A stretch of DNA of 64,000 nt from Clostridium intestinale DSM 6191. GTDB taxonomy: Bacteria > Bacillota > Clostridia > Clostridiales > Clostridiaceae. Every line of letters begins with the position of its first letter. Position 1 is the first letter of the stretch. The notes beneath the pieces are model-generated. The model was not told where the DNA came from. It searched no databases and saw nothing but the letters and a program-made list of their open reading frames with translations. This document shows positions 8,568-16,707 of this stretch, piece by piece. The position numbers and the translations under genes are program-made. The stretch covers positions 1 to 64,000 of the forward strand of contig NZ_FQXU01000017.1 in NCBI RefSeq assembly GCF_900130055.1, written 5' to 3'.

Positions 8568-9389
8568 ATGTTTAGTGTAAATGCTGAAAAATGTATAGGC
8601 TGTGGTCTATGTGTAAAAGACTGTTTTCCAAGAGATATAGAAATGGTGGATGGAAAAGCCAGAATTAATAATGTAACTTGTATGAAATGTGGACATTGTA
8701 TAGCTGTATGCCCAAAGGCAGCTGTATCTACCGATGACTATGATATGGATGAAGTAAAAGAATTTTCTTCTGAGGATTTTTCTTTAAGTTCTGATAACTT
8801 ATTGAATTTTATTAAATATAGAAGAACTATAAGACAATTTAAAGATAAAGAAGTTGAGGAAGACAAGCTTGTAAAGATAATTGAAGCTGGAAGATTTACT
8901 CAAACTGGAAGCAATCTTCAAGATGTTTCTTATACTGTTATAAGAGGTGAAAACCTAAAAACACTTAAAGCTATGACTTTTGAAAGCTTAAAAGTAATAG
9001 GTGAAAACATGCTAAATGATCCATCACCTGAGATGTCAAGATATAAGAGATATGCCAAGATGTGGTTAGACATGTATGCTAATTACAAACAAGATTCTAA
9101 AAATGACAAAATATTCTTTAATGCACCATCAGTAATAGTTGTTACAGCTAATTCAGATGTTAGTGGTGCTTTAGCATCTTCAAATATGGAGCTTATGACA
9201 AATGCTTTAGGTCTTGGAACCTTCTTTAGTGGATTTTTTGTAAGAGCTTCTCAAAACAGCAAAGAAATTTTAGATTTTCTTAATATAGAACCAGGTAAAC
9301 AAGTTGTTACATGTATGATTGTAGGATATCCAAGTGTCACTTATAAGAGAACTGTACCAAGAAAATCTGCAAGCATAACTTGGAAATAA
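8568..9389 (+). CDS. Nitroreductase with N-terminal 2[4Fe-4S] ferredoxin domain
   Basis: Fusion of about 273 residues. An N-terminal bacterial ferredoxin part (residues about 1-55) has two cysteine clusters, CIGCGLCVKDC and CMKCGHCIAVC. It is followed by an FMN-binding nitroreductase domain beginning near RRTIRQFKDKEV. Such proteins pass electrons from the clusters to the flavin to reduce nitro or quinone compounds. The start is the ATG at 8568, eight bases after GAGGAG; a GTG at 8559 lies inside that ribosome site and is rejected. It is followed by a second, simpler nitroreductase, probably on the same transcript. Physiological substrate unknown. Confidence 0.9.
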   Translation: MFSVNAEKCIGCGLCVKDCFPRDIEMVDGKARINNVTCMKCGHCIAVCPKAAVSTDDYDMDEVKEFSSEDFSLSSDNLLNFIKYRRTIRQFKDKEVEEDKLVKIIEAGRFTQTGSNLQDVSYTVIRGENLKTLKAMTFESLKVIGENMLNDPSPEMSRYKRYAKMWLDMYANYKQDSKNDKIFFNAPSVIVVTANSDVSGALASSNMELMTNALGLGTFFSGFFVRASQNSKEILDFLNIEPGKQVVTCMIVGYPSVTYKRTVPRKSASITWK

Positions 9390-9432
9390 GCTTTCTATAA
9401 TTTATAATAAAATAAAAAAGGGAGGTATTTCT

Positions 9433-9954
9433 ATGGATTTTGTAGAGTTAGTAAAAGAAAGATATTCTGTTAGAAGTTTTGATTCAAAAAAGGTTGAAAA
9501 AGAAAAGCTAGATTTAATACTTGAATCAGCTAGATTAGCTCCAACTGCTGCAAATCGCCAGCCACAGAGAATTCTAGTACTTGAAAGTGATGAGGCTTTG
9601 GAGAAATTAAAATCCTGCACTACTTATCATTTCAATGCACCACTTGCATTAGTTGTATGTGTTGATACAGAAACTTCTTGGAAGCGTGTTAAGTTTGATG
9701 GTAAATCCTCAAGTGATATTGATGCAAGTATTATAACAACCCACATGATGCTTCAACTTCATGAACTTGGTCTTGGAAGTACTTGGGTTGGTTTCTTTGA
9801 TCCTGTTGCAATAAAAGAAGCCTATAATATTCCTGATAATTTAGAAGCAATAAGTATACTTCCAGTAGGATATCCAAGTCAAGATTCAAAACCTAGCCCT
9901 ATGCATACAACTAGGAAAGAACTTTCTGAAATAGTTTTTTATAATAAATTCTAA
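9433..9954 (+). CDS. Nitroreductase family protein
   Basis: FMN-dependent nitroreductase-fold protein of 173 residues. It has the typical N-terminus (VELVKERYSVRSFDSKKVE), the RLAPTAANRQPQR flavin-binding stretch and an LGLGSTWVGFFDP segment. Ribosome site GGGAGG before the ATG. It sits 43 bases after the ferredoxin-nitroreductase and shares a terminator with the convergent WYL regulator. Reduces nitro, quinone or flavin substrates; the specific substrate cannot be told from sequence. Confidence 0.88.
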   Translation: MDFVELVKERYSVRSFDSKKVEKEKLDLILESARLAPTAANRQPQRILVLESDEALEKLKSCTTYHFNAPLALVVCVDTETSWKRVKFDGKSSSDIDASIITTHMMLQLHELGLGSTWVGFFDPVAIKEAYNIPDNLEAISILPVGYPSQDSKPSPMHTTRKELSEIVFYNKF

Positions 9955-9958
9955 TATG

Positions 9959-9993
9959 AAAAATGATGCTACTTATTCTAGCATCATTTTTTT
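9959..9993 (+). terminator. Bidirectional terminator overlapping the stop codon of the WYL regulator
   Basis: Stem AAATGATGCTA / TAGCATCATTT with A-run before and T-run after, so it works on both strands. The stop codon of the convergent minus-strand gene (9973-9975) lies in its loop. Confidence 0.8.
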
Positions 9994-10923
9994 ATAATAC
10001 TCACTTAATGAAGAAACTCTTTCAATCATAAGTTCTTTTAAGGAATTAGGTTTTATTGATATTATAGAATCAGAGTAATTAATAAAATAATTTGATATAA
10101 ATTTCTCCTCTCCTTTATTATAAAAACCCTTGATATAATTTCTTTTACCCTCAATATTTAAGTGCATTGATGGATAGTGCTCCTTGTAAAATAAGTCTAC
10201 ACCTTTATTAGTTACCTCTATTTCAAAATCTATAGCTTCTTTTCTTTTAAATACTTTTAAAAATGCTTGCTTTAATTCTTTGATAGATTTGGGTTTATAA
10301 TCATCTATTATAGAAATATAATCTATCTTGTCACATCTAAAAACTCTAATAGTTTCGGTTTCAAAATTAAATGCAGTTACATACCATTGACCATAATTAG
10401 CTGTTATATCAAAAAACTGAACTTTATACTCTTTTCTAATTCCCTTTTTAGTATAGATTAGATTACAAACCTGTTCCTCAATTGCTGCTTTCAAAATGTC
10501 TTTCAATAAAGGGCTGCTATTATTATGTTTGGATACTTCAAGCCTTAATATTTCTTCCATTTTATGAAGTTCATCAATATATCCTTCTGAAAGACACATC
10601 TCAAATTTTCTTTTTAATGTTTCAAGTTTTAAATGAAATGGAGTTGATTCATAAGCCTTTAGAGTTAACATCGAAAAATATAACGCACTCATTTCATCTA
10701 CTGTAAATACAATTGGAGATAGTAATTTGTTTTTTAAGACACCATAACGACCATTTCTTCCTGGTTCTGAAAAAATAGGCATTCCCATTTCCTCTAAAGA
10801 TGCTACATCCCTTAATGCTGTACTTTTAGAAATATCATATCTATCCATTAGGTCCTTAAGATTAAAGAAATTTTTATCATTAAGATATATCATCATATCA
10901 TTTATTCTTTCAGATTTACTCAT
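9973..10923 (-). CDS. WYL-domain transcriptional regulator (YafY/DeoR-like HTH)
   Basis: Regulator of 316 residues. An N-terminal winged helix-turn-helix (residues about 1-60, with LKDLMDRYDISKSTALRDVASLEEMG) is followed by a WYL ligand-sensing domain around residues 140-230 (QWYVTAFNFETETIRVFRCDKI) and a C-terminal extension. It is divergent from the PNPOx-like gene at 11014 and probably controls it, a common arrangement for this regulator class. Good ribosome site (AAGGAG) before the ATG. Ligand unknown. Confidence 0.85.
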   Translation of the reverse strand: MSKSERINDMMIYLNDKNFFNLKDLMDRYDISKSTALRDVASLEEMGMPIFSEPGRNGRYGVLKNKLLSPIVFTVDEMSALYFSMLTLKAYESTPFHLKLETLKRKFEMCLSEGYIDELHKMEEILRLEVSKHNNSSPLLKDILKAAIEEQVCNLIYTKKGIRKEYKVQFFDITANYGQWYVTAFNFETETIRVFRCDKIDYISIIDDYKPKSIKELKQAFLKVFKRKEAIDFEIEVTNKGVDLFYKEHYPSMHLNIEGKRNYIKGFYNKGEEKFISNYFINYSDSIISIKPNSLKELMIERVSSLSEYYKKMMLE

Positions 10924-10957
10924 AATTTTCTCCTTATCATATTAATGGTATCAAATA

Positions 10958-10985
10958 ATGACACCTTTTGAAAGTATACTATAAC
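10958..10985 (+). promoter_or_regulatory. Possible promoter of the PNPOx-family gene
   Basis: ATGACA (10958-10963) and TATAAC (10980-10985) with 16 bases between, in the divergent region controlled by the WYL regulator. Overlapping TATACT boxes make the exact start uncertain. Confidence 0.35.
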
Positions 10986-11013
10986 TATACTAATTATTAA
11001 AGGAGAGATTTAA

Positions 11014-11433
11014 ATGGATATAAAAAAAGAATTTTTAAGAATTATGAAAGAGCACACTGAAATTGCCTTAGCAACAAATTTTGATAACCAATCTAACGTA
11101 AGATTAGTTAACTTTTATTACGAAGAGGCTTCTAACCTGCTATTTTTCACAAGCTTCAATAAAAACGATAAGGTAAAAGAATTTAAATTAAACCCAAACA
11201 TAGCCTTTACAACAATCCCCCATGTAGAAAATGAACATATAAGAGCAAAGGGACAAGTTATAGAAAGTCCTCGTACCATATATGATTTAAGAGAGGCTTT
11301 TGTAAATAAGTTCCCATTTTACGAGGATTTAATAAATCAAGTTGGAGAAAGTTTAATTCTTTTTGAAATTCATTTTCCTGGTGCTACAGTAACTTTAGAT
11401 ATGGAAAACAGCGTTACAATATCACTAAAATAA
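11014..11433 (+). CDS. Pyridoxamine 5'-phosphate oxidase-family protein
   Basis: Split-barrel flavin-binding protein of 139 residues. Typical features are the N-terminal helix followed by EIALATNFDNQSNVRLVNFYY, the LLFFTSFNKNDKVKEFKLNPNIAF segment and a C-terminal barrel strand. Small proteins of this family bind FMN or F420-like cofactors and often reduce xenobiotics; few have known substrates. Ribosome site AAGGAGAG before the ATG. Divergent from a WYL regulator, which makes ligand-induced expression likely (inference). Confidence 0.82.
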   Translation: MDIKKEFLRIMKEHTEIALATNFDNQSNVRLVNFYYEEASNLLFFTSFNKNDKVKEFKLNPNIAFTTIPHVENEHIRAKGQVIESPRTIYDLREAFVNKFPFYEDLINQVGESLILFEIHFPGATVTLDMENSVTISLK

Positions 11434-11434
11434 A

Positions 11435-11472
11435 AAATATCTGGAGGCAATTACTGTCTTCAGATATTTTTT
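11435..11472 (+). terminator. Bidirectional terminator
   Basis: Stem AAATATCTG / CAGATATTT between convergent genes (PNPOx-like on plus, zinc-ribbon on minus), flanked by A and T runs. Confidence 0.78.
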
Positions 11473-11476
11473 ATTC

Positions 11477-11716
11477 TCATTTATTTGCCCAAGCTGGAAG
11501 TTTCTCCATCATGGATTTTGCTGCTGTAGTTGCGACTTCTTCCATTAACCCTTGAGTATTAACTATAAATTTGGTTAAAGACTCTAACTTTTCATCATAA
11601 GACTGCATTGAGCCATCTTCTTTTGAGCAGTATTTACAATAATCTTTAGTTTCATCTTCATTTGGAAAGTCCTCTTTATGTTTTAATGGCATTCCGCAAG
11701 CTATACATTTTTTCAT
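11477..11716 (-). CDS. Small zinc-ribbon protein
   Basis: About 79 residues. Four cysteines in two pairs (CIACGMPL near the N-terminus, YCKYC near residue 30) form a putative zinc ribbon, followed by a helical C-terminus. The start is the ATG at 11716, six bases after AGAGGTG; the GTG at 11725 is inside that ribosome site. It is the last gene of the TetR-HEAT-VOC operon and often co-occurs with glyoxalase-like genes. Molecular function unknown. Confidence 0.8.
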   Translation of the reverse strand: MKKCIACGMPLKHKEDFPNEDETKDYCKYCSKEDGSMQSYDEKLESLTKFIVNTQGLMEEVATTAAKSMMEKLPAWANK

Positions 11717-11728
11717 ATTTTTCACCTC

Positions 11729-12088
11729 TTATTTATTCATTTTTACATAATCGGTTATTCCTAATCTGTTTCCAAAAGGATCTTCAAACTCTACTGCTAC
11801 TCCAGTACCTATTTCAAAGGGTTCTGATAAAAATTCAACCCCTTTTTCCTTAAGTTCTTTATAAATACTTTGAACATTATCAACTTCAAACCATATAGTA
11901 GGTTTAATGTTTTTAAATATGTTTTCATCTTTTAGTATAATTGCTGGTTCCTCATCACCTACATTAAAAGCCATCATTCCTTTATTAGAGAAATCAAACT
12001 TAAGTTTTAATCCCAAAGTTTCTCCATAATACTTTTTTGCTTCCTTAAGATCTTTTACACCTAGAAAAAAATTATCATAATTTTTCAT
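11729..12088 (-). CDS. VOC (glyoxalase/bleomycin-resistance) superfamily protein
   Basis: Single VOC module of 119 residues, with two beta-alpha-beta units: YDNFFLGVKDLKEAKKYYGETLG at the start and VAVEFEDPFGNRLGITD at the end. Family members isomerise, oxygenate or simply bind small molecules; no specific role can be assigned. It has one base between its start and the end of the HEAT-repeat gene, so they are co-transcribed. Confidence 0.82.
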   Translation of the reverse strand: MKNYDNFFLGVKDLKEAKKYYGETLGLKLKFDFSNKGMMAFNVGDEEPAIILKDENIFKNIKPTIWFEVDNVQSIYKELKEKGVEFLSEPFEIGTGVAVEFEDPFGNRLGITDYVKMNK

Positions 12089-12089
12089 A

Positions 12090-12713
12090 TTAAATTCTCC
12101 TATCTTTTATATATTTATTTGCAAGTTTATAAACTTGATTTATATGATTATTAGAAATATCCCAAGTTTTAAGTTCTTCTATTATGAGAGAAGTATGTTT
12201 TTTACTTATATCTCTTAAGGCATTTCCTACAGATTTTCTAACATATTCACTTTCATCTTCTTTAAGTTCTGAAAGTAAATCTACTGCTACCTTTGGATGG
12301 TTCCTAAAATAATCTCTTCCTGTCCATATCCTTAATCCTTCAGTAACGGCCCTTCTGACATTTGCTCTATCACTTTTAAGCCAATCTTTAATTATAGGTA
12401 ATGTTTTCTCATATCCTACACAGTAGCAATACTTATCAAAAGCCTTTGCTAATATCTCTTGTACTCTCCAGTTTTCATCTAAGCTTACTTCCTCTTTTAG
12501 TAATACCAATGCCTCATTTTTCTTCCAAGCAATTTCTCCAAAAATAAAAACCCCAAGTTCTCTAACTTGATAAATTTCTGATAAATAAAACTCTTTTCCA
12601 AGGTTAAAACTCTCTTCAATAGTATTGTTTTTAACTAAAACTAGAGCTTCTTTTTCAATTTCCTTAAACCCGTTTTCAACTACTTTTACTCTATCTAGTA
12701 TCTCCTCATACAT
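12090..12713 (-). CDS. HEAT-repeat protein (DNA alkylation repair/AlkD-like)
   Basis: All-helical protein of 207 residues built of HEAT-like repeats. Segments such as SDRANVRRAVTEGLRIW and SEYVRKSVGNALRDISKKH resemble the AlkD/DNA-alkylation-repair family, in which curved HEAT arrays cradle DNA. AlkD proteins excise alkylated bases, but many relatives lack the catalytic residues and I cannot confirm them here. Directly downstream of the TetR gene, with two bases between. A role in responding to toxic small molecules would fit the operon. Confidence 0.72.
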   Translation of the reverse strand: MYEEILDRVKVVENGFKEIEKEALVLVKNNTIEESFNLGKEFYLSEIYQVRELGVFIFGEIAWKKNEALVLLKEEVSLDENWRVQEILAKAFDKYCYCVGYEKTLPIIKDWLKSDRANVRRAVTEGLRIWTGRDYFRNHPKVAVDLLSELKEDESEYVRKSVGNALRDISKKHTSLIIEELKTWDISNNHINQVYKLANKYIKDRRI

Positions 12714-12715
12714 GC

Positions 12716-13312
12716 TTATCCCTTCTTTACCTTTATTAGTTTTATATAATGATTAATTAAATCCTGACCATAATTATTTAAAATAGATCCATCATTAGTA
12801 AATAAATCCCCATTAGTTAAATAATAATGGATTAATCCTACCCATGAATTAAATAACAAATGTATAGGTGTATCTATTATTTTCCCTTTAGCTATTTCTT
12901 CCTTTAATACTTCCCCAATATGAAAGGATATACTAGATTGAATTATTACATATATATTACTAGCACTTTCAGGTAGCAATCTTCTCTCTATTATGAGCCT
13001 CGTATAAAACTTTTCAAACTCTATAAGTCCATTTATGTGGGCTTTTAGAATCTCTTCTAAGCTACCCTTAACGTCAATGAGCTCTTGAAGTTTTGAAACG
13101 ATCCTATCACCAACCTCTTCAATTACAGTATCTAATAATTCCTCTTGAGTTCTAAAGTGAGAAAAAACTGTTCCGTGGGATACCCCTGCTTCTTTTGATA
13201 TATCTATGGTTTTAGTATTTAATATTCCATTATCACCAAATAGTTTTATGGCTACCTCTATTAATTTCTTTCTAGTTAATTCCTTCTGCACATTTCTTTT
13301 ATTTTCTTTCAT
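12716..13312 (-). CDS. TetR-family transcriptional repressor
   Basis: Repressor of 198 residues. The N-terminal TetR helix-turn-helix lies at residues 12-58 (LIEVAIKLFGDNGILNTKTIDISKEAGVSHGT is read across it) and the rest is an all-helical ligand-binding domain. It heads an operon with HEAT, VOC and zinc-ribbon genes. A palindrome in its own leader (13335-13348) downstream of a consensus promoter suggests autorepression of the whole operon. Confidence 0.88.
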   Translation of the reverse strand: MKENKRNVQKELTRKKLIEVAIKLFGDNGILNTKTIDISKEAGVSHGTVFSHFRTQEELLDTVIEEVGDRIVSKLQELIDVKGSLEEILKAHINGLIEFEKFYTRLIIERRLLPESASNIYVIIQSSISFHIGEVLKEEIAKGKIIDTPIHLLFNSWVGLIHYYLTNGDLFTNDGSILNNYGQDLINHYIKLIKVKKG

Positions 13313-13334
13313 ATGTTTCTTCCTTTAATTTAAT

Positions 13335-13392
13335 TGAGTGTTTACTCATTGAGTTATAACTTAATAATATTCTTATAATTATTTTTTGTCAA
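13335..13392 (-). promoter_or_regulatory. Promoter and TetR operator of the TetR operon
   Basis: Minus-strand promoter with perfect -35 TTGACA (13387-13392), 17-base spacer and -10 TATTAT (13364-13369). Between -10 and the start codon lies the palindrome TGAGTGTTTACTCA (13335-13348), a typical TetR-type operator that would block early transcription. The -35 region overlaps the U-tract of the preceding terminator. Confidence 0.75.
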
Positions 13393-13393
13393 C

Positions 13394-13429
13394 AAAAAAG
13401 TATCCAGAATATTTCTCTAGATACTTTTT
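13394..13429 (-). terminator. Terminator of the ABM monooxygenase gene
   Basis: Stem AAAAGTATC / GATACTTTT with U-run on the minus strand, ending inside the -35 region of the TetR promoter. Confidence 0.75.
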
Positions 13430-13434
13430 AAAAT

Positions 13435-13722
13435 TTATTCTATTGGAATATATGTAGCTTTTTCTCTTGGTTTTGAGAAAAAATCCTCTACTGTTTTTAT
13501 CCACTTTTTAAAATGTTCTGTTTCTAAATGAGATGACATACCTTTTTCTGATTTATATACTTCATAAAGCAAAAACTTAGTTTCATCTTCATCACTTTGA
13601 AAAAAGTCAAAACTTATTACTTCTTCTTCCTTTAAAGAATTTCTCTGATTCTCTAAAGTGGCCTTAATAAAGTCTTCTCTATTTTCCTTCTTAACGTATA
13701 GCGTTACACTTTTTATTATCAC
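13435..13722 (-). CDS. Antibiotic biosynthesis monooxygenase-domain protein
   Basis: Small ABM-fold (dimeric alpha/beta barrel) protein of 95 residues, starting MIIKSVTLYVKKENREDF and with the typical HLETEHFKKW motif. Relatives include YgiN/LsrG-like enzymes that oxidise or isomerise small substrates without cofactors. It follows the GNAT gene by 13 bases and ends at a terminator. Actual substrate unknown. Confidence 0.8.
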   Translation of the reverse strand: MIIKSVTLYVKKENREDFIKATLENQRNSLKEEEVISFDFFQSDEDETKFLLYEVYKSEKGMSSHLETEHFKKWIKTVEDFFSKPREKATYIPIE

Positions 13723-13735
13723 GTTTAGTTCTCCT

Positions 13736-14191
13736 TTACTTCTGTCTTCTTAAAATATAGTTTCCAATGAAAAATCCATGTTTTTGATAAAATGGTAATG
13801 CGCTATCATTTGCATAAACTACATTTATTTCAATATTAGTAATTGAATTTTCTTCAAACCACTTCAATGATTTACTCATAAGCTTATCCCCTAAGCCTGA
13901 TTTACGATAATTTTCCTCTATAAATATAGATTCAATTTCACCTACTTCTTCTTGTATTGAACTTAAACAATATCCCACATACCTATTTTCTTTTTCATCA
14001 TAAATCATATATAGTTTTATCTTTCCATGTTGAGCTTTTTTTAATATAGATTCAATCCGCTCTTCAAAAGTAAAACTTTCATACTTCTTCTTAAAATAAA
14101 CAGATTGCTTCAAGTGAACCTCATTCAATTTTTCCCATAAAGGCTTTATAAGATTAATTTCACTCATATTCTTCTCTTCTATTATATTCAT
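13736..14191 (-). CDS. GNAT-family N-acetyltransferase
   Basis: Acetyl-CoA-dependent N-acetyltransferase fold, 151 residues. The acetyl-CoA-binding region is IFIEENYRKSGLGDKL (the R-x-x-G-x-G/A-like loop) and the C-terminus ends with YQKHGFFIGNYIL. Start uncertain between MNIIEEK and MSEINL; the first has AGGGTG upstream. Middle gene of GNAT-GNAT-ABM, probably one transcript. Substrate unknown. Confidence 0.82.
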   Translation of the reverse strand: MNIIEEKNMSEINLIKPLWEKLNEVHLKQSVYFKKKYESFTFEERIESILKKAQHGKIKLYMIYDEKENRYVGYCLSSIQEEVGEIESIFIEENYRKSGLGDKLMSKSLKWFEENSITNIEINVVYANDSALPFYQKHGFFIGNYILRRQK

Positions 14192-14209
14192 AATTCACCC
14201 TATTTCCCT

Positions 14210-14671
14210 TTATAGTTCCATGCTCATTCTAATCATATCAACACACTCTATACCATTTTCAATAATTTTTTCTTCATAATGTTTTTTGAAAAAATCTCTA
14301 TCTACTCCAGTTATTCTAAAACCACATTTTTGATAAAAAGCTAGTTGAGTTATACTTGAATTTCCTGTACCAACTTCCAAGGTCTTTACTCCTTGCATTT
14401 TAGCTTTATCAATTGCATCATATATTAACAATTTACCGATTCCTTTTCCTTGATATTCATCGCAAATCGAAATATTTACAAGCTCCAAGGTAGCTGGTCT
14501 AGTTTTAATAAGTACATACGCACCTATAATACTGTTGCCAATAAAACCACCATAAACTTCCCCTCTGCTTGCATACTCCTCTATTACTTCCATAGAAGGA
14601 TCTGCTAATAAAAGTAAATCATAAGGAATTTCCTTTTTGTTTTCAATCTTTCTAATTTCAATTTTCTCCAT
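14210..14671 (-). CDS. GNAT-family N-acetyltransferase
   Basis: N-acetyltransferase of 153 residues. The acetyl-CoA loop is ICDEYQGKGIGKLLI and the C-terminal motif is AFYQKCGFRITGV. Strong G-rich ribosome site (GGGGG) before the ATG. It is the first gene of a short minus-strand operon and divergent from nudC. The acceptor substrate cannot be deduced. Confidence 0.85.
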   Translation of the reverse strand: MEKIEIRKIENKKEIPYDLLLLADPSMEVIEEYASRGEVYGGFIGNSIIGAYVLIKTRPATLELVNISICDEYQGKGIGKLLIYDAIDKAKMQGVKTLEVGTGNSSITQLAFYQKCGFRITGVDRDFFKKHYEEKIIENGIECVDMIRMSMEL

Positions 14672-14827
14672 TTGTCCCCCTTACTCTAATAAAAGTTCAT
14701 AGAACTTCATTAGATTCCTTTTAATCTTACTACTATAGCATAACATAATCTTATTACATTTGATTATTAAAATTCGATGTGGTATTCTTAAAAATAATAT
14801 ACAAATTTGACTTAAGGAGTAGCAAAT

Positions 14828-15661
14828 ATGGAAAGTATTTATAAAAATTATTCACCACTAGCTAAACTTGAAAATGAAGATGAAATTAATAAATATTGGT
14901 TTATATTTTTCAATAACAAGCTTTTAGTAGAAGTCATTAATGATAAGGTAACCATCCCGTCTACTAAAACACTAGAGGAATTAAACCTTTCTATTGTTAG
15001 AAAACAATATCTTGGAACTCTTTTCGGACAACCTTCTTATTCAGTAGAAGTTGATTCAGAAGAATCCTCTAAAGAAAACATGCACTTTAAGGAACTCAGA
15101 TCTTTATATAATGACTTAGATGAAGATATCTTTCTTTTAGCTGGGAAAGCTTATCAAATTGTTACTTGGGATAAAACTCATCAATATTGTGGTTGTTGTG
15201 GAAGTACTACTATAACAATCAAAGAAGAATATGCAAAAAAGTGTACAAACTGCGGCTTTGTAAACTATCCAAGAATATCTCCTGCAGTAATAACAGCTGT
15301 ATTTAAAGAAGGTAAACTTCTTTTAGCTCACAATAAATCTTTTAAAGGAAATATGCATAGTCTTATAGCGGGTTTTGTAGAACCTGGAGAAACCCTTGAA
15401 GAAGCAGCCAAAAGAGAGATACAAGAAGAAGTTGGGATACAAGTTAAAAACGTTAAATATTGGGGAAGTCAGCCTTGGCCATTTCCTAATTCATTAATGG
15501 TAGGTTTTACTGCTGATTATGAAAGTGGAGAAATAGTTGAGGATGGAACTGAAATTCTTTCAGCAGACTGGTTTGATATTGATAACCTACCTGAGCTTCC
15601 AACTAGAGTAAGCATCGCAAGAAAAATAATAGATTGTTATATAGAAAAAAATAAAGCCTAG
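14828..15661 (+). CDS. nudC: NAD(+)/NADH pyrophosphatase (NudC)
   Basis: Nudix hydrolase of 277 residues that cleaves NADH to NMNH and AMP and can remove NAD caps from RNA. A zinc ribbon is formed by Cys121/Cys124 and Cys139/Cys142. The Nudix box spans residues 182-204 (GFVEPGETLEEAAKREIQEE). The NudC-specific SQPWPFPNS motif follows a few residues later, which separates this group from other Nudix enzymes. Own transcript: ribosome site AAGGAG in front and a hairpin behind. Confidence 0.93.
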   Translation: MESIYKNYSPLAKLENEDEINKYWFIFFNNKLLVEVINDKVTIPSTKTLEELNLSIVRKQYLGTLFGQPSYSVEVDSEESSKENMHFKELRSLYNDLDEDIFLLAGKAYQIVTWDKTHQYCGCCGSTTITIKEEYAKKCTNCGFVNYPRISPAVITAVFKEGKLLLAHNKSFKGNMHSLIAGFVEPGETLEEAAKREIQEEVGIQVKNVKYWGSQPWPFPNSLMVGFTADYESGEIVEDGTEILSADWFDIDNLPELPTRVSIARKIIDCYIEKNKA

Positions 15662-15682
15662 AATTTCTAGACTTTATTTTTT
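15649..15682 (+). terminator. Terminator of nudC
   Basis: Arms AATAAAG-CTAG / CTAG-CTTTATT with a mismatch, T-run on the plus strand; it reaches the stop codon of the convergent GGDEF gene and can serve both. Confidence 0.7.
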
Positions 15683-16676
15683 AATTTAAATTATCCACAA
15701 AACATGTCCTATTTCTTCCTAAGCTTTTAGCTTCATACAAAGCCTTATCTGCGTCATTTATAAATTCTGATATGGTATGTTGATTATTAGGAACCATCGT
15801 TGTTACGCCTAGGCTTAAGGTTACATTTTTAGATATAGGGGAAGACTCATGGGGAATGTCAAGATTTATTATATTTTTTCTTATCTCTTCAGCTATGATT
15901 TCTGCCCCATCCTTATGGGTTTCAGGCAATATTATAACAAACTCTTCTCCACCATACCTAGCTGAAAGATCCAAAGTCCTTTTTGCACTTTTGGATAGTT
16001 CTTTTGCAACTGCCTTTAAACAGTCATCACCTTTGATATGTCCATAGTTATCGTTATATAGTTTAAAGTAATCAATGTCCATCATTATTAATGACAATGG
16101 TTTATTGGAGTTTAAACAATTATTCCAGCTCATCTCTATATATGAATCAAAATTTCTTCTGTTTGATATTCCTGTTAACCCATCTGTGTAAGATAAATTT
16201 TCTAAATTAAAATTTGCAGCTTTAAGTTCAGATAATTCTTTTATCTTAATCTCTAGCAAGGTCTTTTGTTGTTCAATTATTTTGTTTTGATTATAAAGTT
16301 CTATAAAAAACTTCACCTTACTTTGTAATACCACTGGTTCAATCGGCTTAAAGAGATAATCAACAGCTCCAACCTCATACCCCTTAAATATACACTTCTT
16401 TTCTTTACTGATTGCAGTTACAAAAATTATAGGAGTAAATCGAGTTCTTGAATTACTTCTCATTAGTTCAGCTATTTCAAATCCATCCATTTCAGGCATC
16501 TGAACATCTAATAAAACTAAAGCAAAATTATAATCAAACATCAAGCTTAGTGCTTCATTTCCTGAAGTAGCTTTTATAATATTGCATTCCATATTATAAA
16601 GTATGCTCTCTAATACCAATAAGTTTTCTGGTCTATCATCCACAATTAATATATCTATGTAATTTTTTCTGCTCAC
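15681..16676 (-). CDS. Response regulator with REC and GGDEF domains (diguanylate cyclase)
   Basis: REC-GGDEF protein of 331 residues. The receiver domain (about 8-125) has the acceptor Asp57 in LLDVQMPEMDG. A short coiled link leads to a GGDEF domain (about 160-325) with active-site ARYGGEEF, a functional variant. RTLD, five residues before GGEEF, matches the RxxD inhibitory site, so product feedback is expected. It would make c-di-GMP when phosphorylated. It is the last of three genes with CheR and a CHASE3 hybrid kinase, the likely phosphodonor. Confidence 0.92.
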   Translation of the reverse strand: MSRKNYIDILIVDDRPENLLVLESILYNMECNIIKATSGNEALSLMFDYNFALVLLDVQMPEMDGFEIAELMRSNSRTRFTPIIFVTAISKEKKCIFKGYEVGAVDYLFKPIEPVVLQSKVKFFIELYNQNKIIEQQKTLLEIKIKELSELKAANFNLENLSYTDGLTGISNRRNFDSYIEMSWNNCLNSNKPLSLIMMDIDYFKLYNDNYGHIKGDDCLKAVAKELSKSAKRTLDLSARYGGEEFVIILPETHKDGAEIIAEEIRKNIINLDIPHESSPISKNVTLSLGVTTMVPNNQHTISEFINDADKALYEAKSLGRNRTCFVDNLN

Positions 16677-16707
16677 ATTAAACTCCTCTAATAGTAATTT
16701 TATAAAA

